Origin: Arachis hypogaea
Lineage: Eukaryota; Streptophyta; Magnoliopsida; Fabales; Fabaceae
Length of the DNA stretch: 64,000 nt
Direction: 5' to 3'
NCBI RefSeq assembly: GCF_003086295.3
Contig: NC_092052.1
Coordinates: forward strand, 26,945,427 to 27,009,426
Part shown: positions 12,748 through 31,550 of the stretch, piece after piece
How the letters are laid out: every line of letters starts with the position of its first letter
Position numbering within the stretch: position 1 is the first letter of the stretch
Notes under the pieces: model-generated
Database searches by the model: none
Seen by the model: only the letters and a program-made list of their open reading frames with translations
What the model was told of the DNA's origin: nothing
Position numbers and translations under genes: made by a program

Positions 12748-13345
12748 AAGTAGATATCCACTTCTTTCACAGAAAAAAAAAAAAAACATAACAAAAATAA
12801 AAGCGAAGGACATTTTACTAAATGAAAACAAAATACAAAAAAGAGGTCCATCCCCATCAAAACCCATTGTCCTCTCTAATTTTTACTTCGCCTACATCAC
12901 CTTTGGAAAGGATTGCAGTCAGGTAAGGCTTGAAATAAGCTCAAAGCAATGTCTCTGCTTTTTGTCTTTTCAACATTATTTACAAACTCTCATTGTTTCC
13001 ATATAGGTTTAACGGATTTTGTCCCATTTTATGAGTCATTTCTTGCATGAAATCCGGAAAAAAATATGATATAAAACAAAAAAGATGATATTTTTCTATT
13101 ACTATTAAAAACAATAAAAAATTGTTTTGTAAAACCAAACAGATCCATAGTCCTCCCTTTATATGTTTGCTCCTAAAATCCAGCTTAATTTCTCCATAAT
13201 TTATATGAATTTTTCTTAGTGCATGAACAGTCACAATTTAATCACTCAAACAATAACTTCATTTTCCAATTTCCTCTCCCTTAGTTCTTATGATTGTTCC
13301 CTAGCATCATAGAAACACAAAATCATCTTCTCAGATTGGCAACTG
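12748..13345. other. Intergenic, nothing recognised
   Basis: Contains a poly-A run near 12772 and a minus ORF at 12980-13234 without known motifs. No feature is supported. Confidence 0.4.
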
Positions 13346-13640
13346 CTATTTATCAGGTCTCACAACAACCAATGTTCCCACATTGTGCTGGGTCATCTGC
13401 AACAAATGTAAAATTTAGTTAAAAAACACTAGCTCCTTACATATTCCAGATATTAGTAACAATTACAATGAAGATCGGATTCATGTACCGATTAACTAGC
13501 ATCGTAAACAGAGTCGTTCGTCGTGCACCACAGCCAGGAGCCATCTATACTTTTGCCCTTTGCCTCCAGGATGTTAGAAATTGTGGTGCCCTCAAAGCCA
13601 TGCTCCTCCATGCGTGCTGGAGTAGCATAGGACTTGAACA
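13346..13640 (-). pseudogene. CBSX3-like gene fragment
   Basis: On the minus strand, about 13640-13498 encodes a segment with YATPARMEEHGFEGTTISN and KSIDGSWLWCTTNDSVYDA. After an intron with a TTTGTTGCAG acceptor, 13396-13346 encodes MTQHNVGTLVVVRPDK followed by a TAG. This matches the start of plant CBSX3 proteins (mitochondrial CBS-pair proteins that modulate thioredoxins): the linker after the transit peptide and the first beta-alpha-beta of CBS domain 1. The TAG stands where the family has Gln (CAG to TAG). No transit peptide and no second CBS domain were found, and the exon 1 donor is unclear. It is a truncated copy, not a working gene. Confidence 0.7.
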
Positions 13641-13712
13641 GGATGCAATTGAGGGGAATTCACCATGCAGATTTTTTGTAGAATTGTACTCTTGACAACG
13701 TTCCCATGGAGG

Positions 13713-13875
13713 AATGCTAGAGGCCAGCAATTTTAGTGTTTTGTAACTATCAATCGGCCAACAATAGTGTTTTTAATGGTGTGAGATTATATTTAATGGT
13801 AAAAAATCACTCACTTTTATTTTGATGGTTAAGTGCTGGCCAGAAAACACAAAAGTTGCTGACCCCTAGACTTTT
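13713..13875. mobile_element. Small MITE, family with GGCCAGCA ends
   Basis: The ends read GCTAGAGGCCAGCAA and, reverse-complemented, GTCTAGGGGTCAGCAA, followed on both sides by TTTT(A/G)TGTTTT-like sequence. Related copies occur at 14955-15296. Non-coding. Confidence 0.65.
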
Positions 13876-14954
13876 TCATTCACCAATTAGGTAGCGTACT
13901 GCATACCAATTTATCTGTGTACCATAACGCCATATGTATATTTTCCAGATAATATTTTATAACCATTCCCGTACTGAAACGTAACTATGACACAAACAGA
14001 TCATAGCGTACCCCTTAGTGTTTTATCATTTCAATATTTTCAGCTGTCTAATCTTCATGCAATAGGCTAAACACTAACATCCATTTCATTTTCTTAACCT
14101 CAACCAAATAAACTCTTCAGATCTTATATCGTGACGCTAGAAATAAGAAATAATAAAAAAATGTATTAAACAGAACAACAGGGATACGAGAGTTATAAAT
14201 TCAATCCTCATCAAATATAATGAATGAATGAAAGAAAGAAACAATCGTTGCATTTAAAAAGAATAAAATTATACATACGAAAGAGATCTGATGAGGAAAA
14301 AAATAAGAGGGAATCACCAGAGATGAGATCAGATGAGAAGAGAAGAGAGAAAGTTGTTGCGACCGAGAGAGAGAGGGGGAATGGATGACCCTAAGAAAGA
14401 ACACTAGCTCAGTGCTACACTTTATGTGCTCACTGGTTTCTCTTACAGCAAAATGCTCTAATGACTCATTCTTTGTAACTAAAATGGGTCATGCACTATT
14501 ATTAATGAATAGTTTGGATGCATAGTGCGTACCGGTGTTTCCTTTATCCACAGTTTATGGCAAAAACGCTCTTTATCTTTCTGACTCCCGGCAATTCCAC
14601 CATTGATCCTTTCTGGCTCCATACCAGCAATGCTACTAACAAAGTAACGGGTGTCCGTTTTGTTGAATTGTTACGGGAGAGTACTATCAGCCTCCGTCTC
14701 ATGAGCATCTAAAAGGATAAACGAGTGAATGGGATTATGGAGAAAGAGAAGGAGGACGACGGTGGCGGAGGGTGGGGGTTGGTAAACATGCATGCTCTGG
14801 CCGCGCCAAAGCCTGCCACCAAATAGGGTGGGTCAGCTTTGTCCGATTCGGTCAGACCAAAATCCATCCAATAAAAATCGAATTTGGAACAAAAAACTGG
14901 CTAAGATTGTAAACCGGAACAAGGCCAGCTCATATATAAATAAATGTATATGAG
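13876..14954. other. Intergenic, nothing recognised
   Basis: Short ORFs (14201-14404 minus, 14518-14712 plus) have no known motifs. A purine-rich stretch GAGAGAGAGGGGGAAT-like at 14365-14383 and a GGAGGACGACGGTGGCGGAG-like stretch near 14750 stand out in composition only. Confidence 0.35.
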
Positions 14955-15296
14955 AAAGTCTAGGCGGGCAGCATTTTTGTTGAAATCTGCACTTAACTAT
15001 AAAAAAAAATAATTAATCCTACACTATTAGATGTCATCTCACACAATTAAAAATGGAAAAGTCTAGGGGGCCAGCAATTTTTGTGTTTTCTGGCCAGCAC
15101 TTAACCATCAAAACAAAATTGAGTGATCTCCCACCATTAGATGTAATCTCATACCATTAAAAATAATATTGATGACCTATTGATGGTTACAAAATACCAA
15201 AATTGTTGGCCCCTAGCATTCTTCATTAAAAATATTAATGATGGCTAATTAATGGCTAAACATCACAAATTCTGCTGGCCCTAGCACTCCTCAATG
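14955..15296. mobile_element. Cluster of two or three degraded MITE copies
   Basis: GTCTAGGGGGCCAGCAATTT occurs at about 15060, its inverted partner TTGTTGGCCCCTAGCA near 15203, and further end-like pieces near 14957 and 15272-15288. They share the ends of the MITE at 13713-13875 and appear nested or tandem. Confidence 0.6.
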
Positions 15297-15895
15297 TATA
15301 TATACAAAGAAACACAAAACCCTAGCATGTTCAGTCCACTTCCCCATTCCCACTAGCAACCACGCACACCCTCACCAATCACCCTTAAACCCCTCATTTT
15401 TGTCCTGTTCTCTTCGGTCTGCCGTTCTTTTAGCTTTGTATCCCTTTGTTGTTCTTTGCTGGACAAACTCAAACGCTCACTGTTTGCCTCGGTTCTCTAA
15501 CTTATGAGTACTCTGCTCCATCTGTGGTCTTCTATTTACTTGTGCTTCTGCTCCGACGCCTTCTTAGTGCCTCTGCTCTGCTACCTCCTCGACTCCTCTG
15601 GTATGCTCCACCTCTCTGCCTCTGCTTTCCCCTCTAGGGGTGGTAGGAGTACCCGAACCCATCCCGTTCCGGACATATTTAAACCCGACCCGAAGGTGGG
15701 GATGGGGTGTTGAGCGGGGCAGGGGCGGGTTCAAGGTAAGCCCGCCTCGGAGCGCACATATATATATATTAGGGTTCCCCACTTCCCTAATCGGCTAATC
15801 CTTCATATCAGATATCCTCATCGCAGCCAACCCTCCTCTCAACCAAACTCCAAGTCTCCAACGAACCCAGCCAAGCTCCATGACAGAGAGAAATC
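15297..15895. other. Intergenic with a G-rich repeat remnant
   Basis: Overlapping short ORFs (15446-15782) on both strands have no recognised content. GGGGATGGGGTG and GGGGCGGGTTC words near 15696-15732 with AACCCGACCCGAA at 15683 look like a worn small transposon of the 'GGGCGGG' type. An (AT)n run lies near 15760. Confidence 0.3.
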
Positions 15896-17276
15896 ATCGG
15901 TTCGGAATTTTCACGAAATAATAACGTTATAAGTATAGTTCCAAACCAACAAATAACTCTCAATCAAAGTTTAATTTGTTTGTCACTTAAGTTAAACCAA
16001 TAAAAATACCGAGAATATTAGATCTCGGGTCGTCTCTCAAAGAAATTATAGGAAAGTGTGCATATTATTGGTTATGAGATATTTTTGGGGTTTTGAATGT
16101 AATAACAAGAAATGTAAATTGCAATAAAGTAAAGAGAAAAAAAAAAGAAATCAAATGCTAAAAGACACTCCTGACAAGGATTAAGAGTTAATGTTTCCTA
16201 TCTAGATTATTGATCGCAACATGGCAATTACAAAGAGTTAATTCTACTTAGCTTTCCTCTAACATCGGAGGGAGAAATCAAATGGATATAGTTGATTTGA
16301 AAACCAACTAACAACCCTAAATTACCAATTACATTGGACATCAATGACATCAAGGCACCTAAACCCTAATTCCAAACCAAGAGTGCTAAAAATCTATCAT
16401 AAAACTAAGCCAAATATTTTATCAAACACTTGGTGTGTATGAAAATAAGAGCATGGTAAATTGGAAGAATAATAAAATCTAAGACCACCAATTGCAAGAA
16501 ATCAATAACAACAACTAAATTAAATCACAAAAAATATAAAACATTAAATTGCATTAAAGAAAAGGGAATTAACAATATTGTTCATAAAACTAAAATTGAC
16601 AAAATAAAGAGATTAACAAGTAAAACTAAGAGAATTAAGACAATAGAGTAAGGAAATATAAAAAGGGTTGAACTAAAACAATAATTAAAACTTAGATCTA
16701 AAAAAATTTGGCCTAAACTATCCTAAATTCTAGAGAGAAGTTAGAGCTTCTCTCTCTAGAAATCTAACTTAAAACATGGCTAAAACTCAATTATGACTAC
16801 TTGGTTCATTTTCCTTCAATCCTGGGTTCAATAGCATCAGAAATCAGTTGGATTGGGCACAAAATGGGCTAGAAATCGCTGATCACGTGTTGTCTTAAGT
16901 GAGTCACATTTTTTGTGTTTCGCATACATGGCACTTTAGCTATGTACGCGGATGTCTTAACTCATCGTTCACTATAGATAATTGCATATCATTTTGAAGC
17001 CCCGTATGTTAGATTTCTAATGTCATTGGAATCGCCTCATTTGGAGCTCTATAACTCAAGTTATGATAAGTTTAGTACAAATTGGTCAGGATTGACAGCT
17101 TTGCAAATCCTTCAATTCTTCATGATCTTGCACTTTGCATGATTTTTTTCCATTTCTTCAAGCCATCCTTACCTTCAAAATCTTAAATCACTCAAACAAA
17201 CATATTCAGGCATTAAAAGGGAGAAAAGTGAATTAAATTTAGTAATTTAAGAGCTTAAGAAGTATGTTTAGCAGCC
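15896..17276 (-). mobile_element. Reversed Ty3-type LTR remnant
   Basis: The block reads as the reverse complement of the LTR type at 77-1749 and 55483-56918. Shared words include the CCCGA(G/T)G...AATACTTCGGT promoter-distal region (here reversed near 16010-16050), CACTTGG(T/A)GTGTATGA-like sequence near 16425, TCTCTAGA near 16730-16765 and the CTTAAGCACAATTAAAGG-like end, which is truncated near 17276. No internal region follows. It is a truncated solo LTR. Confidence 0.65.
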
Positions 17277-18480
17277 AGGCACTTATAAATTCCCGGGAAG
17301 GTTCCCCCAATGAGTTGAATTTATATATGAATGAGAAAAAGCTATGCATAGACTCTTAGGGATGCACGTCGAGGGACAGTCCAGGGTTTAACAGTTGGAC
17401 TTGTCGGGTTGGCTTGATAACCGACAATTGAGACTCATCAACCACATGACATGCATACATCATATGCATATGTTTGATTTACTTGTTTGTGCATTAATTG
17501 GGAGTCCTTTGTGATTTAGTATACCTAATTGTTATAATTGCTACCTGCATTACTTGTACTCTAATTGTGTTTGCCATTGTCTATTTGTCTGTCTATGTAT
17601 TTCCACTGGAGTTGGAGGATTTGGAGGAAGGCGGATGATGGAGGGTGTTGGATAGAGTCTTGGTTAGGATTAGGAACCTTAGAGAACCACCATACTTATG
17701 GCTTTCGTTTTTAAATCTTTAAGTGTTATATTCTGAGTGTCGGAGTTCTAGGATTACCTCTGACTTTTCCGGGACCTTATATCTTATGTATGCGACATCT
17801 TTACCATGTTGAGAACCCCCGGTTCTCATTCCATACAGATGTTTGCGTTTTTCAGATGCAAGTCGAGAGGCACGTCGCTAGGCGTCTGGCGTCCTCTGCA
17901 GCGAAGTGGGCTTTTGGGATATTATGTTTTATTCTGCTTAGACATGTCTATATGTATAGAACTCTCCTTATGTATATATATGTATGTCTATATTCTGCTT
18001 TTGTACCTCATAGAGGTTTATGGAGAACTAAGGTTTCTTTTGTGTATTTTGGGTTATGAATTTTATGTATATGTATGTAAATATCCTTTGACTAGCCTTA
18101 GCTTCGCAGGCTGAGCTCGGCAGGCTTGAATATTTTGTACCTAGACTCTCCACTCTCCTTGTTTAAATTTTTATGTTTTTGTACCTATGCTTTCTTCGTA
18201 CGCAAGTAAAATTTATTCCTGAGCGTTGCGCTTTTAATTTTGTATTTTGTTTTACCTATCCTTCAAGGCTCCTTGTATATTATATTCTTTCAATTATTAT
18301 ACGTACATATATCTTATTTTAGAGGTCGTAATACCACACCACCTCTGTTTTATGACTTAAGCATAAAGATCTTTAGTGACAACTTTTTTGCATAATCCAT
18401 TATCTCATTTCTTTTTTGAGATTGTATTGACTATAAAAAAAATAAGTAAACTGATTATCTCCTTTTGATGTGAACAAGAA
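17277..18480 (+). mobile_element. LTR-like 5' part of a chromovirus-type element
   Basis: Directly upstream of a Ty3/chromovirus gag fragment. It includes a TATATATATGTATGTC-type promoter-like tract (17960-17990) and a CTTAAGCATAAAG end-like word near 18355. The expected primer site was not found, so the element is truncated or recombined at that place. ORFs at 17790-18114 overlap in two frames and have no known motifs. Confidence 0.5.
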
Positions 18481-18484
18481 CCAG

Positions 18485-19552
18485 ATGTCGACTCACGGAC
18501 GCAGTCGCGGATGAGGCAGAGGCAGAATAGGCAATGCTAATCCTGAACCGGCAGGGAATAACCCCATGGATTTTATGGCTTCCTTGGAAAACATGGCTGC
18601 AGCTATGCAGGCGACAGCCGAGGCGTTGAAGATCAGATGAATAATGGGAATAATGGGAACAACAGTGAAAAGGGGCCAATGACACTTGCCTCTTTTCTGA
18701 AAGTGCATCCTCCGACCTTCAGGAAGACTACAAACCTACTGAAGCTGATAACCGGCTACAGGCAATGGAGCAAGTTCTGCAAGCTCAGCAGGTTCCTGAA
18801 GAACAGTGGGTTGAGTTCGGAACCTACTAGTTACAGGGTGAAGCCCAGTACGGGTGGCAGGAAACACGACGTATCCTTCAATCAGATGGTGCTGTGATAC
18901 CTTGGGAGGTGTTCTGGATGGAATTCTACAGAAAATATTTTCCTAGTTCAGTCAGAAACGCAAAGGAGCTTGAGTTGCTGCAGTTAAAGTAGGGACAGAT
19001 GACTGTTGCGGAGTACACCAATAGATTTGAAGAGTTGTGCCGTTATTTCCGAATTTGTCAAGGTACTCCAGAGGACTTTATTGAATGGAAGTGTATAAAG
19101 TATGAGGGAGGACTTCGAAGTGATATTTTGAGCTCCGTTGGACCGATGGAGATTAGGGTCTTTTTCGAGCTTATGAATAAGAGTCGAGTGGTTGAGGAGT
19201 GTTTGAGGAAGGTAGTAGTAGAGAAGGGGAATCAGAGGATGACTTTTTAGAGAACTCAAGGGAGGAATTTCGCACCAAGGGCTAGGACTTTTAAGCGTGG
19301 AGGTTTTGTCCCACAGTCGAATCAAGGTCAGAACAACTTTCGAAGGCCAAATAATAATGATAATCAAGGGAGGAGGTTCGCAAAGCAGCCACAAAATGAG
19401 TTAAGTTGTCAGAGGTGCAGGAATTATCATCCCGGAGTCCCGTGTAAAGTAGGATAAGGAGTGTGCTACTTTTGTGGACGACCTGGGCACTTGGCCTGGA
19501 ATTGTCTAGAAAAGAAGAAGTATGAAGCTGGTAGAGTGCAACAACCCGAGAG
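18485..19552 (+). pseudogene. Ty3/chromovirus gag fragment
   Basis: The frame starts MSTHGRSRG at 18485 and meets TGA at 18512-18514 where an Arg codon of the usual Gly/Arg-rich start is expected. It continues with MDFMASLENMAAAMQAT (near 18568-18620). The retrotrans_gag core follows at 18999-19250 (MTVAEYTNRFEELCRYF, EDFIEWKCIKYEGGL). A Gln/Asn/Arg-rich linker leads to the CCHC knuckle CYFCGRPGHLAWNC (19463-19504). Several stops and a frame change break it. No protease or reverse transcriptase follows, because the sequence switches to an AACCGG-rich repeat at about 19560. Confidence 0.8.
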
Positions 19553-19559
19553 AGTGTTT

Positions 19560-22099
19560 AAAAGAAACGACTGTAATTACGGTCCGGTTTGTCCTCTGAA
19601 ACCGTTTCTTCAAAAACTGCTGAATCGGCCGGAACCGGCCGGTTGAACCGGACAGGGAACCGGTTTAAAAGAAACGGCGTCGTTTTTTGGCAAATTTGGT
19701 TTACTTTCACTCTTGGTTCTGAAGCCTCTTCGTTTCTTTCTCCCTTTCTCCCTCCCTTTCTTTCATTCAAAGAAACTCAGCCAAAAAACCCTAGCACTGT
19801 AAGCCTACACCACCGCCGCAAGGAGTGGCATACTGACGCCGTCCGTCCGTCTATCTGGCTTCCCTCGTGCTCCAAGTCTTCAACTCCTGTTCGCTGTCAC
19901 CGATCGCAGTTGCTTCCTCGAGCTCGGCGTCCGTTGTCTTTGTCTGTTCAGCCGCGCTTCCGCCGCCGTTTCTTTGCCGTTCACATTCGCGTCTTCGTTC
20001 AGCCGTCGTCTTCGTTTGCGTTCTTCGCTGTTCAAGTTTGCTCGGCGTTCACCGTTCGCGTTCACTCGCCGTTCACCGTTCGGGTTCGCATTCGCGTTCT
20101 TCTGGAAGCCACGTTGCTCTGCTTCAAACTCTGCGACCAACCCGCGCGCTCCACCTAGCGGTCGAACTGCGCTCTTTTGTCGCCGCCGTGAGTTCCCTAA
20201 ACCCGCCACCAGACAATACACTCGCACAACACCACCAATACTCTGCTTCAAACTCTGCAACTTCTTATTTCTATTACAATAAGTAATTATTTGATTTGGT
20301 AGTGGTTTGGATTTTTTTCATAGACTGAATTAAAGTATACAATAGTTATAGTCTCTTCTCTATGACATTGATATTAAGCTTTGAAATCTCTTATTTCGTT
20401 TTAAGTTTACCGCACTCAACATGTTTAATGAAATGCTTTAACCATATTTCGGATTGGTTTTATCATTTCTAGCTTTTAGAAACTTAGTAAGTTGATTGCA
20501 TGTGACATTAGAATAATTGGATCTTAGTAATTAGGAAATTTTAGCTGCACAAATAGCATCTTTGTAGAAAACATATTAGCATGATGATTCCACTTGCATT
20601 AGTGTTCTTCTGGTAAATTTTTGGGCTGTTGTTTTAATTTGCTAAATTGTTAGGTTTCTGCGATTTAATTTTTTGGATTTTCTATTTAGGTCTTGTTCTT
20701 GTTTATTTGCTAAATAATCGTTGTGTATTTATTGTTGTCTTTGAGATTCTTGCTGGATATTGGTGATTATTGATTTATTATATGCTTCATGTTTTCATTG
20801 TTTTCTTCTTCTGAAGGAAAAAAAATTTATGTTTTCATTATTTTGTTGATTGTTTGTTTTGTTTCAGAAATCAATTTTTTGTCATCAATGCTCAAACCCT
20901 GAATGTTGTTCTTCTGTTTTTGTTTTGTTTCATAAATCAATATTTTGTGATCAATGCTCAAATTCTGAATGTTGCTCTGCTGTTTTTGTTCTGTTTCAGA
21001 AATCAATTTTTTGTGGTCAATGCTCATACTCTGAATGTTGTTCTGTTTTGTTTTAAGGCTGTGTTTGGAAGAGGTGAAAGGTGATTGATTTCTGAGTGTT
21101 GTTTTGTTTTTGTTTTAAAGCTGAGTATTGTGTTCAATGTTCATTTTGTAGGAAATTCTGAGGTATATAAGAATTAAGAAGGAAGACTATTTCAACGGTA
21201 TTACTCTGTTGATTCTGGTTTGCTACAAGCTTGAACATAGAATTGAAGAGAGAAACCCTTTATTATTTCATCATTGGCCTATTTTTGACATTACATATCA
21301 TCATTGTAGTTTATTTATTCATAGAACTAGTTGTTTATGATTCCCTTTTGAAGTAAAAAAATGCAGTAGAACAGTGTTTAGAACTAGTTGCTTTATTCAT
21401 TGAATTTTTATAGAATCAGGTGTTTATTATAAAACGGTTTTTCCGGTTAAACCACGGTTGAACTGGTTGAACCAATGAACCAGTGAATCAGTAACTAGAA
21501 CGGTTCGATGACTGGTCCGGTTTTCAGAACCTTGATTAGGATGGAATGGTGTTCTAGAAAGAATGAGTACACTGTATTCTTGCATTAGAGTAATGTTATA
21601 ATATTTTAAGTGTTACTAAATAATAGTAACTAACGACATAGATAATTTGAATTTGTTGAAATCTGAAAAACCAATTGATTGTTTGGGTAACTTGTTGATC
21701 GAACACTTAAATGATGATTATGATTTCTGATGAGTAGTGTTTTTTGTTTAGTTGAAAACTTGTTTGTTCAATGTTGTTTCTTTGGTGGTAGAACATTTTG
21801 TATTTGTCATTTATGTGCGCTTTGATTTTCTTTTGTTATAAACTTTTATATTTGAAGTTGTTTATGAACTTTTAATGATAAATTATCGATAATTTATTGT
21901 GTGGAATTGTCAAATTTTAAATTTTATTAGTTTAGAAATTATTGAATAATATTTAAAATTATATAGTGAATTTTTTTTATAATTTTACTGTATATTTAGT
22001 TAAATTGGTTCAACCATGGTTTGACCCTGGTTGGACCATTGAACCATTGAACCAGTCACTCGACCGGTTAAATGACCGGTCCGGTTCTCGCAACCTTGG
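19560..22099. mobile_element. AACCGG-rich repeat block, probable hAT-like elements
   Basis: The left part (19575-19680) has many CCGGTT/AACCGG words. Two right-hand ends follow: 21430-21534 and 21995-22099. Each carries ACTGGTCCGGTT- or ACCGGTCCGGTT-type sequence and stops with (AGAACCTTG) or (GCAACCTTG). Inverted, these give CAAGGTT..GAACCGG, similar to hAT-type ends. A matching CAAGGTT left end and 8-bp duplications were not found. The GC-rich block 19690-20290 has overlapping ORFs in several frames and no recognised domain, so it is not called a gene. Confidence 0.45.
20861..21058. repeat. Tandem repeat, 3 x 66 bp
   Basis: Units start GTTTCA(G/T)AAATCAAT at 20861, 20927 and 20993, and each contains TCAATGCTCA and CTGAATGTTG. 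The unit length is divisible by three, which explains the long open frames on both strands over this block. They are not taken as genes. Confidence 0.9.
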
Positions 22100-22125
22100 A
22101 TGATATATATATATATGAAAAACCT
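22100..22125 (+). promoter_or_regulatory. TATA-like tract upstream of the NOP2 gene
   Basis: GATGATATATATATATATG lies about 150-170 bp before the start codon of the NOP2-type gene and directly after the CAACCTTG end of the repeat block. A CCTAAACCTTAG word (22171-22183) resembles the telo-box often seen near ribosome-biogenesis genes. The transcription start is not known. Confidence 0.4.
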
Positions 22126-22272
22126 AATGCATAGGTCTTTTCAAACTACTGCATTCGGTTCTTTCTGCTAAATCCTAAACCTTAGCCGAGTTTATTTTTT
22201 TTCTCAGCAAAGGAGAGAAAACATTCTCAACCCCCGAATCAGAATCTCTGATACACTCTGCATACGTAGATT

Positions 22273-29457
<7,185 letters not shown>

Positions 29458-30379
29458 GGAATGACCATTGGCATCAAACTGACTCACACTTAATGAAATG
29501 GAAGAGTTGTAGTGATTGCCTGCTATAAAAAGTTTGTCCTGGAATCAGTTCTATGCGGTAATCACACAGCGCAATTTTGTTTGGTTTTAGTTATTTAATG
29601 TAGCATCTAAAGTCTAAACATAGATATAAACCAGAAAAGAAAGTGTATCTTTTTGAATTAGTCTTGAGATTTCATTCTAAGTACTGTCATCATATCAATT
29701 GTACTGTGCTAGTTATCCTTTTTAAGACACTAGCCAAATGTTATAATATTGATAATGTTTTCATAGTTATACCTTTAATGGTTATGTGTTGGCGAACAAG
29801 TATTTTGTTGTTAGTGTTCCCCTTGGTGGGGTGTGTTAGGAACTTTCTCAAAATTAGGATTTATTTGATGTATAAATCAATTCTCTTGTTTGAAAATAGA
29901 GAAGAAAGAATTGATTTGATTTAGAAATTTCATGAATTTGTTTAATTGTTTTAGTTGTTTAGAATAATTTTTTCCACAACATATGCTTAAGTTTCTCAAC
30001 TTACTATACTTTTTCTCTTATTTAAATGTTTTGATGAAATAAAAAAAATTTTGTATGAATGAATTAAAACTCATTTGGAAATTCTCTCAAATTTTTGAAA
30101 TTTAAATTATTTATTTTATTCCCCCATCATATCAATTTTGTTTGCTAATTTGTAGTGATGAATGAATTAAACACTAGTTTTTCTGTTAATGGTACTAAGT
30201 ACGTCAAACTCATAATTGCCAATAAATCTCCAGAATGCATTTCTATTTAGAATAAGGAAATAAGTTAGAAAAAAAAAGTTTTAGAAACTAATTACATTTC
30301 AGGTATCTACTAATTTTCTCTTGAATCGCTCCATTATTTTATTTATTTTCTATATTCTTTATTATTCAAAAATAATATT
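29458..30379. other. 3' flank of NOP2 and tail-to-tail spacer
   Basis: AT-rich sequence between the stop of the NOP2 gene and the minus-strand WNK pseudogene fragment. The plus ORF at 29643-29924 has no recognised motif. Confidence 0.5.
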
Positions 30380-30622
30380 TCCAAGAAGACCTAATGTTAA
30401 CACCTAAACCCACTTTCTTGTATACCTTCACAACATTGTCACACTCACTATATGGATCTCTATTGTCACCATTTCTAACACACATCCCAAATGAGTATAT
30501 GTCCCCATTTCCGTGTACTTCTCGTATAACTCCGGTGCCATGAATTCCGGCGTCCCAAGAACCAAACGCGCTGAGTGGCTCCTCCCCACAATTGTGGCTA
30601 ACCCCAACTCACCAATCTTAAC
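30380..30622 (-). pseudogene. WNK11-like kinase pseudogene, exon 3 fragment
   Basis: After an acceptor ...GAATCAG at 30623, the minus strand encodes [37 protein letters not shown] and, after small frame changes near 30513 and 30450, [16 protein letters not shown] and VYKKVG. This is the activation segment and C-lobe of a plant WNK kinase, closest in wording to WNK11. The DLG metal-binding motif reads ELG. The phase (starting with GTT AAG after CAG) fits exon 2 at 55172-55482, which ends ...TGQ with CAG|GTATGT. I take it as the same gene, now 24.5 kb away because of two MULE insertions. Confidence 0.85.
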
Positions 30623-31108
30623 CTGATTCATACACATTACAGCAAAAATGTTGCTTATGGAATCAGTTAGTAAACATTGTAACTATATCCAAACTTATAA
30701 ATTCTTTCCTATGCTAATCGGCTGAAGTATGTAGGAGACACCGTGACTTGTTATAGTTTAATGGTTGGTTAGATCTAACAACATTTTCTTGTTATCTTGA
30801 TGCGCTAAGAAAAACATTTCTATCTGTGTAATAGTATTTTATCGGACGTGTATATTAATGAGTGAGGACTAGGGAGTATGACAAATACTTGATCTACTAT
30901 TCTATAGTATCACGATTTTACTATATGGAAATAGCATAAATTAATTTCCATATGGAAAGGAAATTGGTATAATGCACTATATTAGTCATTGGTGAAATTT
31001 ACGTATTTGGGATGGTAGCATCTTTTCGCAACTTGTGAAAAGTATAAAGGACTAATGAAAGCTTTTTGCAATCTGTGAAAAGCCTTTTAGACCGATGGTT
31101 GCCTTTCG
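30623..31108 (-). other. Left remnant of the WNK intron, with 40-bp repeats
   Basis: The remaining intron sequence before the large MULE. Its last part (31021-31060, 31061-31100) is two about 40-bp units with TTTTCGCAACTTGTGAAAAG / TTTTTGCAATCTGTGAAAAG. A third unit starts at 31101 and is cut by the MULE, then resumes after 45282. Confidence 0.75.
31100..31108. repeat. Target-site duplication, left copy of the 14.2-kb MULE
   Basis: TGCCTTTCG, identical to 45274-45282. Confidence 0.95.
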
Positions 31109-31550
31109 GGTGAGTTATAGCATGCACCGGTCCAAATGAGGAGATTGATGCACCTGTCACCTCTGACACAAGTTTCTGCTTTGGTGGCAGGTCTTTTTGT
31201 TATTTACAACATTGCTTATATAGTTCTGCATATAGTGTTATTACCCCTCAATTTATACATTTTTCCATTCGAACCCCCTTGTATGAATGGGCTGTTGACT
31301 GAGTTTTAGCCCATTTGGTAGAGCGAGGAGATGAAGAGCGACTGCCATGAACCATCATCTCAAGTGACGGTGAAGCCCTGGATTTAAGGGATTTAGGGTG
31401 TGGGCAGTGATATTGTTTCATGGTCTATTTTCTGGGTGACAAACAAGGTAGGACAGAGCACAGTAGTGTTTCGGCAATTTTTGGTTACAGAGTATTATGG
31501 CTGATGTAAAAAGATGTTAATCCGTGAATGCCATTTTTGCGCAGGACAGC

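Noticed and set aside
13713..15296. Naming the GGCCAGCA-ended MITEs as peanut AhMITE1
   Set aside because: I could not verify the reference sequence from memory, so no family name is given.
18984..19394. 136-codon minus ORF
   Set aside because: Lies antisense to the chromovirus gag core, which is recognised on the plus strand.
19589..20290. Overlapping ORFs up to 189 codons
   Set aside because: Open in three or more frames on both strands in a GC-rich repeat, Arg/Ser-rich, and no domain recognised.
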